From NCBI GenBank assembly GCA_963662155.1, contig OY759271.1:42552000-42615999 (forward strand): a stretch of 64,000 nucleotides of DNA. Direction: 5' to 3'. Both the position numbers and the translations under genes were made by a program. Position 1 is the first letter of the stretch, and the number at the start of each line of letters is the position of its first letter. Shown in pieces: positions 12,512-45,318 of the stretch. The notes beneath the pieces are model-generated. The model had not been told where the DNA came from. It saw only the letters and a program-made list of their open reading frames with translations, and did no database searches. Source of the stretch: Lamellibrachia columna (Eukaryota > Annelida > Polychaeta > Sabellida > Siboglinidae).

Positions 12512-13458
12512 AGCTCTGAGCTATTCCTATTCGCAGACGATATGAAGCTCTTCCATGCAATCTACACTGAAGAGGACTGCACAAGTTTGCAACAAGATAT
12601 AATCCTTTCTGAACACTGGACAAACAAATCACTCTTAAAATTTCACCCAAATAAATGCAGCCATGTGAGAATCGGACTATCAAGCATAAGAAACGACGGA
12701 TACACACTGGGACCTGAACACATAACAATTACAAGCACAGACAAGGTGAAAGATATCGGAGTCACTTTCGATTCATCGCTTAACTTTGAGGCACAAATGT
12801 CAGAAAAAATAAATAAAGCCAATTCGCTTATGGGGATAATTCGCCGAACTTTCGATCACATGGATGAGCAGTGTTTTTCTACATTTTTAAAGTCTCTTAT
12901 CCGCCCACATATCGAATATGCTAATCAAATATGGTCTCCACACCTAAAGAAGCATATCACATCTTTTGAAAATGTTCAACGTAGAGCAACCAAATTAATT
13001 CCTGGTTTTAAAGACATTGAGTATAAAGAACGTCTACGGAAACTGAAATTACCAACTTTAGCATACCGTCGCCTCAGAGGAGACATGATTGAACTATATA
13101 AAATCCTAACAGAGAAATATGATGCAGCTGTCTCATCCAATTTTGTGACATTGAGGGTCAATGAATTAGATACGAGAGGGCATCACCTAAAAATATTTAA
13201 AGAAAGATATCGATTAAACATAAAAAAAACTAATTTATACACCGATGCACAGATATATGGAACAGCCTCCCACAGTCTGTGGTAGGGGCTCCATCGGTAC
13301 AGTCCTTTGAGAGGAAAATAGACAAGTTATGGCAAAATCATCCAATCAAACTAGATTACACTGCCCCACCCCTATCCTGGAAACCGTCAGACGCATGCGC
13401 TCAATCTGAACTGACGACAAACGCGAGAGCTGGCATAAGAGGCAGTACAGCCTCATAG
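12512..13458 (+). mobile_element. 5'-truncated CR1/jockey-like LINE, RT C-terminal half
   Basis: The frame opens with LFLFADDMKLF, the catalytic F-A-D-D box of a non-LTR reverse transcriptase. It runs through thumb-region blocks (DIGVTFDSSLNF, RPHIEYANQIWSPH, ENVQRRATKLI) to a frame change near 13235-13285. It resumes with IWNSLPQSVVGAPSVQSFER and ends at TAG 13456-13458. Loss of everything before the FADD box and the frameshift show that the copy is dead. The family is jockey/CR1-like by motif order. Confidence 0.82.
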
Positions 13459-14195
13459 CCGGAAGAAGACCTGTAAGAACCTGTTACACACGTGATACAC
13501 GCGTGACATGTACTGTGCGTAGTTCGTTGCTTGTTAATTTTTTTAGTTTCATATACTTACTTGGTATATGTAATTCAGATGTATTGACAATTTGACATCC
13601 TTTTCAGTGTCGAACCTCGGTACGGCCTAAGACTTGTGTCAAAGGTCTTCACCTTTGACACGATGTCATGTGAGAGACGAGGCAGCTTCCCGTTACGATG
13701 TCTGTTTACACATGAGCTCCGCTGTTTAGTTAATTGTTGGCTGTTTACAGCGGAGAAAGGGCGTTTTTCATCTTAATAATATTATTCTAGCAGCATACTG
13801 ATTATCCCACCGTGACGTTTATATGTAAATTCTGAGCTGATGCGATATAAATCCAATCTTTAACTATATATCGACCCATTCGAAATTTCCCGCCAAAATT
13901 GTCATTCTTCCGGTTAGGTGCCCAATGTAAACAACACATATAATTAATGCTAGACAAATTGAGTAATAACGTAGGTAAAGTTGCACTCCCAACCTGAGTC
14001 ATCTATATACTAACAGGCAATTTCAACCAAGGCGTCTTTTACCCAGAGTAGGCCTGGGTAAGAATTACGTTTTCTTGTCAAGCACTGCACACGGTCACTA
14101 GTCACAACGCCTTGGAAGCCCCTTGCACATACTCTTAGTACAACAGCACGCATATGGTGTTACATGGAACTTGATTTTTTTCTGGAATTACGGAA
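13459..14195. other. LINE 3' UTR remnant and spacer
   Basis: The first tens of bases are probably the 3' UTR of the preceding LINE. The remainder shows nothing recognisable. Confidence 0.35.
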
Positions 14196-14608
14196 ATGAG
14201 TGAAAATGACCAACACAGTGGTCCAAAACAAGATTCTGGCGAAAATGTAGCAATTTCTAGCGCTCCAATCACAAAACTAAAAAATAAGGGGCCACGGAGA
14301 GGTAGCAAAAACTCTGAATCGGGAAGCGATGTTAGAGAAGCTTGGAAATGTGAAGACAGCGAGAAAATATTTAAAAGTGAGAAAGACAGAATGCTCGAGT
14401 GCGAGTACTGCGGAAATCGATACTGCATTAAATGCTTGAAATTTAAACCTGGCGAATATGAGGCAATGGGGAAAACCGGATGCATGTGGTTTTGCTTAAA
14501 ATGCAAACCAAAAAAAAAAATATTCTCAATGAGAAAGTTATCGAAGAGATGTATTTCAAAACTATGAACACGAGATTTGAGGCCATAGAGAAAAAATTGG
14601 TTTATTAA
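14196..14608 (+). pseudogene. LINE ORF1-like protein with PHD-type zinc finger
   Basis: An open frame of 123 codons starts at ATG 14196. After a polar, Ser/Lys-rich N-terminus it shows a C-x2-C ... C-x2-C ... W-x-C-x2-C arrangement (LECEYCGNRYCIKCLKF, MWFCLKCK), the spacing of a PHD finger of the kind found in ORF1 of CR1/L2-type LINEs. A run of twelve A at about 14508-14520 shifts the frame. In the other frame a charged, coiled-coil-like NTRFEAIEKKL stretch follows to a stop near 14608, which suggests one lost or gained A. It could instead be a small host PHD gene, but no splice sites support that. Confidence 0.5.
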
Positions 14609-14807
14609 AGGTCGATCTACGGTACTCCAATTACTAAAATTTAATGTTATTGACTCATGGACCAAAGCTTTAGATTGAGGGGAATCTGTAGACGTTGTAT
14701 ATTTACTATATATATTTTATTTTAAATAGTATTTAGAACAAAAGAGATGTGGATGGAGGTTGACGCCCTAGATCCCGAACTACCATATTAACCGCCAATA
14801 CGTGCAG

Positions 14808-15006
14808 CGTATAGTAGTGTGGCGTATAGTAGTACGGCGTATAGCAGTACGGCGTACAGCAGTACGGCGTACAGCAGTACGGCGTACAGCAGTACGGCGT
14901 ACAGCAGTACGGCGTACAGTAGTGCGGCGTACAGTAGTGCGGCGTATAGTAGTGCGGCGAATAGTAGTACGGCGTATAGTAAGTACGGTGTATAGTAGTA
15001 CGGCGG
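14808..15006. repeat. 15-bp minisatellite, about 13 copies
   Basis: Unit AGTAGTACGGCGTAT/C with small changes. It gives Val-Arg-Arg-Thr-Ala on plus and Tyr-Cys-Cys-Thr-Pro on minus as artefact frames. Confidence 0.93.
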
Positions 15007-15309
15007 CGTAGCAACTACAATCTTAGGCTTGATTCGTCCTTACCAGTCTCTCCCAGTCGTATATGTGCGTGCATCTCAAGGAAGACAATAATGGCGAGTA
15101 GATTGTTTACTATTTGTGTTAAGTAGACATTTTGGTAAGTGTAAAGATTTCTGGTCGAAATCAGACAGCATAATTTTTTGCCCCTCCCTCTGGAAAAAAG
15201 CCTGCGGACGCTCCTGCCCTATAGGACTTCACGGCGAAGCGCAATTAAGGACATTCGATTTGCGTTTAACATCAGCAAAGCTTGCGTGAGTGACGACAGC
15301 TGGCGACGA

Positions 15310-15460
15310 AAGAGAGGGGAGACCGGGGCTAGTTGTTACAATTGTCAATTAATGTCACTGTTTGCGAAAAAGTATGTTAGATGCATTATTTCTGTCAACG
15401 TATACATTAAATATATTATTCGCGTTAATAAAATGTACCGTACCGTTGATATTCAGTATT
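15310..15460 (-). repeat. dispersed repeat, copy B (inverted relative to copy A)
   Basis: Reverse complement resembles 8610-8760 across the whole stretch. The shared terminal block reads GGGGAGACCGGGGCTAGTTG on plus. Confidence 0.65.
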
Positions 15461-15774
15461 GTAGTTAGATAGATATGTGAAGTTTGATTACACACATTGT
15501 GCATAGAACAATGTAGGTGTTCACATATTCATATATTAAGCTTTTCATTTGTTGTAGTTTACTCATTCCCCGGATTCCTACACAACAATCAATTGTGAAT
15601 GGAATTCCAAATATTGAATGGAGTATGAAATAGTGAATGGCAATGTATACGTAATGCGACTTCTACTTGATTGGATGATACACACATTCACACACGCACA
15701 CACGCACTTACATCCACATTTCAATGTATCTTGCAATATGTATTAACTCCTTCAATAGGGCTGTGCCATAACAA

Positions 15775-15925
15775 ATTAACAAGATTGCCATCCAAGACAA
15801 GACACCCAGATGGCAAGTGGACAAGGAAACCATTGGCTTATCGAGAGTCCAACAATTGGTCAACTACGTGTAACCCGCCCTATTGTGATATGTGTCAATC
15901 TTGTTTGACGCTGCTGACATTTATA
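15775..15925 (-). mobile_element. CR1/L2-like LINE 3' UTR fragment
   Basis: Matches the 3' part of the element at 4806-5312: CAGATGGCAAGTGGACAAGG, then CATTGGCTTATCGAGAGTCC and TAACCCGCCC. Only the last part of ORF2 and the UTR remain. Confidence 0.75.
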
Positions 15926-16458
15926 GTACTGGTAATAAACCAGTACACCATGCAGGCTTTACAGGTGAAATAAAACGTTCACACCTCGTGGTTAAACAAA
16001 TTGTGTTTTTCAGTCATTGTCAACGCATAACTCGCTGGCTACCCGCCCGAGCGTTGTTACAATTGTAACATCTTGCCCCAATACAGTTGTAACAACTTGC
16101 CTGAAACACATTTTTTTTGGCAGTTGAATACGATAACAAATCCTGAATTTCAATTTAACTTCTACTTGGCATAACCCCTTATACTATATAGTAGACGTGT
16201 TTGAAGTTTCATTCACGAAATATAAACAGTGGCTGCATTAGATGATATGTCGACATACCAAAACAGTTTTAGATGGTTAAAAAGTCATTTTTGTCCATAC
16301 CTCGTTTGTTTCGTCTTCATAACTCCCGATTTTTGGACAGTGTGTCCGCTGGTGGACGTCCAACAAACTACTGTCGATGGTATTTCCACACGTGAGATAT
16401 GTTTTCGTAAAACGACTATGTAGCAACTTGCCCCTGTATACAACTAGCCTCGGTCTCC

Positions 16459-16497
16459 CCTACATCGCCTTAATATTACGTATTAAGGCGATGTAGG
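16459..16497. other. perfect 17-bp hairpin with 5-nt loop, containing TAATATTAC
   Basis: Arms 16459-16475 and 16481-16497 are exactly complementary and the loop TTACG is at 16476-16480. The nonanucleotide TAATATTAC lies at 16471-16479 across the arm-loop boundary. It sits between a repeat terminus and a LINE fragment. Confidence 0.85.
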
Positions 16498-17150
16498 ACG
16501 CGCCTATAAGCGTTATACTCTCGAAGAGGTGAACTCGTCGTCTCAACTCTAGCGACGTTGCTTGTATTTAAATATTTAGCAGCTTCTGCAACTACGGTTC
16601 GGTCTAATACCGACGAATCGGGAAAATTTGGCTCCACATCCGTCTTGAAGTGTCGCAGGATCACATCAACAAGCACCTTTTATGCGTGGTTCAGAAGACA
16701 AATCGCGCATAATCTCCCGAGATCATCGAGATTACCCTTCATGAAAATCATGGTGAATTCTCCTCGCGCTACCACTTCCGGTACTACTTCTTCTTTTCAG
16801 ATCTGCGAGATGATCTCGTACAGTTCACGGCGGGCGGTATCGGAGTGGTGGTAGACTTCTGCAGGCAGCTGGCCAGCGCTGGGGCACTTTCAAGACCGCA
16901 GAGAGTTTAGCGCCAAGTCGAATTCTTTTTGATCGAGTTGATTTCCGTCGTCGGTCGTTGCGAAGGTGTTGGACGAGTAGACGGGAGTATTAAGGCGAAT
17001 TTGTTCTGCGTGAAACCGTGCCATGCGTCTATAGAAGTTGCTCTGTCGAGGTAATTGTCGTACCACCAGGAGCCCTGCCCGGCCACACTCGACCACCGTT
17101 TTCTTTCTTACGAGAGAGGAGATTAAAAGCAGTCGATATACGCTGTCCAA
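16498..17150 (-). pseudogene. degenerate non-LTR reverse transcriptase fragment
   Basis: The minus strand read from 17150 downward gives pieces of open frame separated by stops. One piece reads GEFTMIFMKGNLDD and then RLCAICLLNHA-KVL, followed by ILRHFKTDVEPNFPDS. This matches the order E-F-x-M-I-x-K-x-K-G, C-I-x-L-L-N-H-A-Y-K-V-L, I-L-x-R-L, L-P-D seen at the start of many LINE reverse transcriptase domains. Several stops and the missing AGFR block mark it as decayed. Confidence 0.5.
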
Positions 17151-17454
17151 TCTTCACGGCTTGCTTTGCTAATGCGACGGTTGAACCTGTTCGCTTGAAG
17201 CCGACGTATAACGACTCGATCTTTTACCGAATAGTCGTAGAGTCTCGTCGCCCAGACAGCGTCCAACCACCGGAATTCCGAATCCGCGATTTAACCATGG
17301 GAGATCCGACCCGCTGTCCAACCACCGGAGATTCGACCTCGCGGTCCAACCACAGGTCATTCGATAGCCACAGCCTATGGGCCTGCATCATTGTTCCGAT
17401 ATTACGTGTTGTTCTGGGATGATTTCTAAGAAATTTCACAATTAAAACAAATTC

Positions 17455-17573
17455 TCAATTGAGAGAACCCGGTTTCGAGTCCTCTTGCTGCCGTTTCGAA
17501 GCTTGGGCAATTTCGTTCACCCCGCGTACGTTGTCACTCACTGATCTGTATAACTGAGTACCTGGCTACAGAT
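17455..17573 (+). mobile_element. tRNA-derived SINE fragment
   Basis: Has a B-box-like GGTTTCGAGTCCTC followed by the body motif GCTTGGGCAATTTCGTTCAC and TATAACTGAGTACCTGG, shared with copies at 25480, 39955 and 44310. Confidence 0.6.
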
Positions 17574-18068
17574 AGAGATTTAACAAGATTTGCCATCTAG
17601 GCCAAAGGTCCAGATGGCAAGTGGACAAAGAAGCCATTGGCTTATCAATTCAATTCAATATCTTTATTCCGGACTCAACAGAGCACACCATACATGCTAT
17701 CTGAGTTCCATATATTATTGCGCAAAATAAAAGCAGACATTAAAATACTACATAGTAATGAGCTGCAGTAAACAATTATTTACATTTCTTTCTGTCACAT
17801 ATATAACAGCTTTTACCAATGTTTGCAAATTCTTGATGAAAATCGCAAACTAGTGACTAATAATATCCCTTATAATAAAATTAGATGAACTATCTAATCT
17901 ACACATAAATCAACATACTCTGTTTCTTATTACAGATTGACAACATTGTACATCAAACAGAGTGCATAAAAAACTGGTGCTTTCATATTTAGATAAACCA
18001 AGAAATAATTTTTTAAGATATGCAATGTGTAATCTATTTTTAGTAGCTTTTTTGTAATTCCACCATAA

Positions 18069-18569
18069 CTAAACAGAATACATTGGTGAACAATATGTGC
18101 GGAATAGTGTAAGCTTCACATCTATAGAACACATGTAAAATGTACGTAAGATAATATTGCCTTGCACAAATAAAGTTCTGCGTTGTCTGTTGATATCCAC
18201 ATCATCAGAAAGATCCTCAGTGATATAACGCCCGAGATATTTATATGTATCCACCACATGAAGAGTAATCCCTTTCAACTTGAAGTCAAGAATAATACAC
18301 CCTTTCGAGATGTTTGATCTGAATATCACGATAGCACTCTTTTTTGCATTATATTTAACATCATGACTTATTCCAAATTTCTCGCATTCATACAATAATT
18401 GACATAGTCCAGCTGAAGATGGTGATATCAATATTAAATCGTCAGCATACATTATGTGATTAATCAAATGTCCATTCACATTACACCTAACATTACATAG
18501 TTTAAACTCAATTCGTCTACATAGACATTGAATAAGTAAGGGCATAGTATCCCCCTTGTCTAACACCAT
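18069..18569 (-). pseudogene. reverse transcriptase fragment (YADD box) of the inserted LINE
   Basis: 166-codon open frame with the catalytic YADD, a downstream cysteine-containing helix and the YLGRYIT block typical of the RT palm-thumb junction. The frame is broken upstream at about 18570-18660. Confidence 0.8.
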
Positions 18570-18789
18570 TAGTTACATTGAACTTCACATAATCTACATC
18601 ACCCCACCTAATACACATGGTCTGGTTTTTATACCAGTAAGTCAATACACATAATATACATCATGAAACCCCCCTTTCACTGAGTTTCTTAAACAGTGTT
18701 CTGTGGTTCACTCTGTCAAATGACTTACTGGCATCAAGAAAACATACAAATACACTACTGTTACGAGATCTATATAAATCAATGATTTC

Positions 18790-18973
<184 letters not shown>

Positions 18974-19779
18974 TGCATGGTCAGTTCCATGTTTCTTCTT
19001 AAACCAAACTGGTTAGGATTAGTATCCATGTACATTTTAATTCTGTCTAAACATAATTATTTCAATGCGTTTGCTAAATACACTAGCTAACGCAATAGGA
19101 CAGTAATTGTCTCTAGATTAATTTTTACCAGCGTTATCTTTAATTACTGGTAATTACTTATCGAGAGTCCAACAATTTTCATCTACGTGTAACCCGCCCT
19201 CCTGAGATATGTGTCAACCTTGTTTTTTAATCATATTCACGCTGCTAGCAGTGACACAATCCGTAGACAATGTGTTCCATTCATTTAATGTCCTCTGTGA
19301 TAATGAGTACTTCCTGATATCCAATCTACACTGATTCTTTACTAATTTTACCTCATGTCCTCTAGTTCTACTATCTTTCTTGAGTGAGAAAACATATTTT
19401 TATACCCATTCAATATCTTAAAAACGTCAATCTAATTTACACTTAACCTCCTTGTCTCCAGTGTTGTTAAAACCGCATTCTTTTAGGCGTTCTTCATAAT
19501 TAAGGTCTCTCAGTTCTGGAATAATTTTAGTTGTTCTCTGTATTCGTTCAAGCGTATCTATTCCTTCTTACGATATGATCTCCACGCTTGTATACAGTAT
19601 TTTATATGAGGTCTAACTATGGCTTTATACAGATGTATTAATCATATTTTCTTCCTTGTATTATGTTTATCCTAATCAACCCAAGAATTTGATTACCCTT
19701 TGAAGCTGCAATACCATACCGTTCCGAAACTTTCATATCAGCACTTATTGTTATTCCTATGTATTTTTCTTTTACATTA

Positions 19780-19892
19780 GTACCTATAACAGCCGTTGGA
19801 ATGAACAGGTCTGCCAGGGGTGAAACATAAAACGCTTTGCGCAGTCCCAAGGACTAGATACCGCGCTATATAAGAACGTACCTTTACATTTC
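19780..19892 (+). mobile_element. SINE 3' body fragment
   Basis: Contains GGAATGAACAGGTCTGCCAG, ACGCTTTGCGCAGTCCCAAG and GCGCTATATAAGAAC, all shared with the SINE copies ending near 25790 and 40275. Confidence 0.7.
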
Positions 19893-20184
19893 ACGTATTC
19901 ACTGTGCCCCATGTGGGAATTTCTAGTTGGAACCCCCGGGGGGGGGGTACTCCCTATACTGAGGTATACATGTATGTGCCGCGCAAATGCCTCTGTTTTT
20001 GGCCATTTTCTCTCTCTGTCCGAAGAAAAAAATTCTTTCTTTGTGCTCCAATTAAACCTGATAATTCTCTCTTTCATCGAAGATGACATTTTCCAATGAA
20101 AACGTTCCCCGCCCGGGCTTACCTTACACTTAGAAACATTAGATAAATTGTTCAATAATTATCTCTTGGTGACCATAAATTTAT

Positions 20185-21952
<1,768 letters not shown>

Positions 21953-22383
21953 ATGGGATCAGTCCCTAGGTGATGGGTTTTATACGACAAGCTGGGATCA
22001 GTCCCTAGGTGACGGGTCTATACGACAAGCTGGGATCAGTCCCTAGGTGACGGGTCTATGCGACAGGCTGGGATCAGTCCCTAGGTGACGGGTCTATACG
22101 ACAAGCTGGGATCAGTCCCTAGGTGACGGGTCTATGCGACAGGCTGGGATCAGTCCCTAGGTGACGGGTCTATGCGACAAGCTGGGATCAGTCCCTAGGT
22201 GGTGGGTCTATACGACAAGCTGGGATCAGTCCCTAGGTGGTGGGTCTATACGACAACCTGGGATCAGTCCCTAGGTGGTGGGTCTATATGACAACCTGGG
22301 ATCAGTTCCCTAGGTGGTGGGTCTATATGACAACCTGGGATCAGTCCCTAAATGGCAGGTCTGTATGACAACCTGGGATCAGT
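21953..22383. repeat. 38-bp VNTR, about 11 copies
   Basis: Unit centred on GGGATCAGTCCCTAGGTGAC followed by GGGTCTATACGACAAGCT. Copies differ at a few positions (tgacg/tggtg, tacgac/tgcgac). It lies about 280 bp upstream of the first resolved transporter exon. Confidence 0.95.
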
Positions 22384-22663
22384 TAACTCCTGCTTCCACT
22401 TCATAGTTCCAGGAAGTGAAGTACAGAGTGAGGTAATCTGCAGTTCTAAAACAAGAATAAGTTCACTGTTCTTTTAAGTTAACAAATTAACTGGAAAAAG
22501 ACAGTGACATGGACAACTTGTCATGCAGGACGACTTGTTTAAGGGCACTGTTGTTGGATGGCTTCTTTTAGGGTCATGATGCTGTTTCACAACTTCTGTG
22601 TGCTATAAATAGAGAAAAATATTAAATAAAATACTTCCAACACTGGTTATTTCCGGTTTACAG

Positions 22664-43255
<20,592 letters not shown>

Positions 43256-43587
43256 GGAAGAGTAACACGGAGGTCAGATGGGTTGAGGGACAAGCAGCAC
43301 CCTGGGGATACCAGGGAATATTCCATGTTCGCCAAAAGATGTTGGCTGTCATGTTCTTTACAGAAATTACCTGCACAAATAAGCAGCATCATATGCAGAT
43401 AATCAAATTTGTAAGTTTTAAATTTTTTCAGTAAATTATTAGGTTACAAATGCCGAGATATGTAAGTGCCTCATTATTATTATTGGGCAGCTACTTGTGC
43501 TTCGAAATGCTAAATTTGTTCTCAATTTTTTGTGAATGGAAATATGTGAATCAGTAGTTAATATTAGGAGATGAAAACTAGATTTTA

Positions 43588-43726
43588 TAGTATTAAACAC
43601 AATTACCTCTCAAGAAACTTGAGAAGTAATTATGTGGTCTTCTTCAGCAGACTGAAGTTACAAGATGTGGTCGAAATATTCAGATTGAATACCAAGTTTC
43701 TTGAGAGGTAATTATGTTTAATATTA
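43588..43726. mobile_element. MITE-like element with approximately 30-bp terminal inverted repeats
   Basis: The left end has TATTAAACACAATTACCTCT and CAAGAAACTTG. The right end reads, in reverse complement, TATTAAACATAATTACCTCT and CAAGAAACTTGG: one mismatch in about 30 bp. The left end also forms its own short hairpin (CTCTCAAG-AAA-CTTGAGAAG). Confidence 0.7.
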
Positions 43727-44094
43727 ATAACAGAGAAACCGGATCATCTATCCATTCAAGGATAGATTTTATAGGCATTGCACCTTGAATTGACATTGAC
43801 CTCGTTTGTGAGGATAGAATATATCTCGCTAGTTTACAAATAATGTAATAAGAAACTAAAATACTAGCAATTTGGATGATTTATAGTGAGTGCAGTAGCT
43901 GCAGATTATGTTGATTTCTGTGATTTAAATATCTTGTTTCAATATTTGAAAACGTAACCATAGTAAATGTTGTTGTTTCGCGGTTGCCTTATATTTACCA
44001 TAACCCATCAGTTGCAGGACTAACGCAGTAAAGCTTCACATTTCACAAGTTTATTTAATTTACTGTGCACTGGTTTGTCCGTAGTGATATAAGA

Positions 44095-44212
44095 AATGGG
44101 TTGTGGGAATAGTCACTTGTTGGAAGTCTCTTGTGGGAAGAGTCACGTGTGGGAAGAGTCACATGTGGGAAAACTCACGTGTGGGAAGAGTGACTTGTAG
44201 GAAAAGTTACTG
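44095..44212. repeat. 16-17-bp tandem repeat (GGGAAGAGTCACGTGT), about 7 copies
   Basis: Directly visible, with variants TTGTGG/TGTGGG; contains CACGTG E-box-like cores. Confidence 0.85.
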
Positions 44213-44309
44213 CCAGAAACAGGATGTTGTGTCTTATTATAACCAGCCAAATTGTTACTAATTGTCTTCTTTTTGGTGTTCTCTTAACTGTTGTCTTGAT
44301 ACTGCATCC

Positions 44310-44480
44310 ATGGGGAGCGGTGGTCTAATGGTTAGAGCACCCGCCTGTCGATCGAGAGGACGGTGGTTCGATTCCACCTCCGCCGTTTTGAATCTTGGGC
44401 AATTTCGTTCACCCCACTTTGCCCATGTCTTTCGGAAGAGACACTAAAAGCAGTTGGTCCAAACTCCTGCGTTAGCTCAA
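44310..44480 (+). mobile_element. tRNA-Asp-like SINE
   Basis: The head GGTCTAATGGTTAGAGC (A box), CCCGCCTGTC (tRNA-Asp anticodon arm with GTC) and a perfect T arm GGTGG-TTCGATT-CCACC are tRNA-Asp-like. Acceptor arms do not pair, so it is not a working tRNA gene. A body with ATCTTGGGCAATTTCGTTCA follows, as in the other SINE copies. Confidence 0.8.
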
Positions 44481-44562
44481 TAGTGGGCTGTTTGGAGTAT
44501 AACTACTTGAGACTTGAGATCCTTATTTTTCAAGATTGTCGGAGCTTGGTAAAAATGCAAGT

Positions 44563-44615
44563 TGTTGTTTTCTAGGATGTTGTTGCTTTCTAGGATGTTG
44601 TTGCTTTCTAGGATG
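44563..44615. repeat. 19-bp tandem repeat, 3 copies
   Basis: Unit GTTGTTGCTTTCTAGGAT; directly visible. Confidence 0.85.
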
Positions 44616-44721
44616 TACATTTTGTTTTTACTGTCACAGTTCTCATATGTTATGTTGCGGCTGGTATCTGTTTTTAAAATGCACAACTCATCTAACAAAC
44701 TTGCGCAAAGTTAATTGTTGA

Positions 44722-45056
44722 CAAGGACGCATGTTGATATTGCCATGGACACATGTTCATATTGCCAAGGACGCATGTTCATATTGCCATGGACATGTGT
44801 TCATATTGCCAAGAACGCATGTTCATATTGCCATTGGACACATGTTCATATTGCCATGGATGCATGTTCATATTGCCATCGACGCATGTTCATATTGCCA
44901 TGGGCGTATGTTAATATTTCCAAGAACGCATGTCCATATTGCCATGGATGCATGTTCATATTACCAAGAATGCATGTTCATATTGCGATGGACACATGTT
45001 CATATTGCCAAGAACGCATGTTCATATTGCCAAGGAAATATCCATATTGCCATGGA
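44722..45056. repeat. 22-bp minisatellite, about 15 copies
   Basis: Unit CATGTTCATATTGCCAAGGACG. Open frames with His-Ile-Ala-Met-Asp repeats are artefacts. Confidence 0.94.
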
Positions 45057-45199
45057 CGTATATATTGTTGACATTTACATACAGTGGAACCTCACTATTA
45101 AGGTCACCCTCAGGACTGTGGCCAGTGATCTCAATAGCAAGGAGACTGTATTAGCAGGAGTAAATGTCCTATACTTTACTGTTATGGACATAATTTGGG

Positions 45200-45318
45200 A
45201 CTGTCCCGGGGTGACCATAATGGTGAGGTGGCTGTATTACTGAGGTGACCATAATGGTGAGGTGGCTGTATTACTGAGGTGACCATAATGGTGAGGTGGC
45301 TGTATTACTAAGGTGACT
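45200..45318. repeat. 34-bp tandem repeat, 3 copies
   Basis: Unit GTGACCATAATGGTGAGGTG plus GCTGTATTACTGAG; a diverged partial copy precedes it (from about 45085). Confidence 0.88.

Larger units (their letters stand above)
15007..16458. other. spacer with repeat fragments, no gene seen
   Basis: Contains the inverted dispersed repeat copy (15310-15460) and a LINE 3' UTR fragment (15775-15925). Between and after these no exon was recognised. The motif CAACTTGCC recurs at about 16070-16100 and 16423. Confidence 0.45.
43256..44299. other. SLC15 3' UTR and downstream spacer
   Basis: No strong AATAAA was found close to the stop. The stretch holds a small MITE-like palindrome and a 16-bp repeat; the rest is not recognised. 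Confidence 0.45.

Noticed and set aside
44310..44385. Possible tRNA-Asp gene
   Set aside because: A and B boxes and T arm are good, but the acceptor stem does not pair and a SINE body follows directly.
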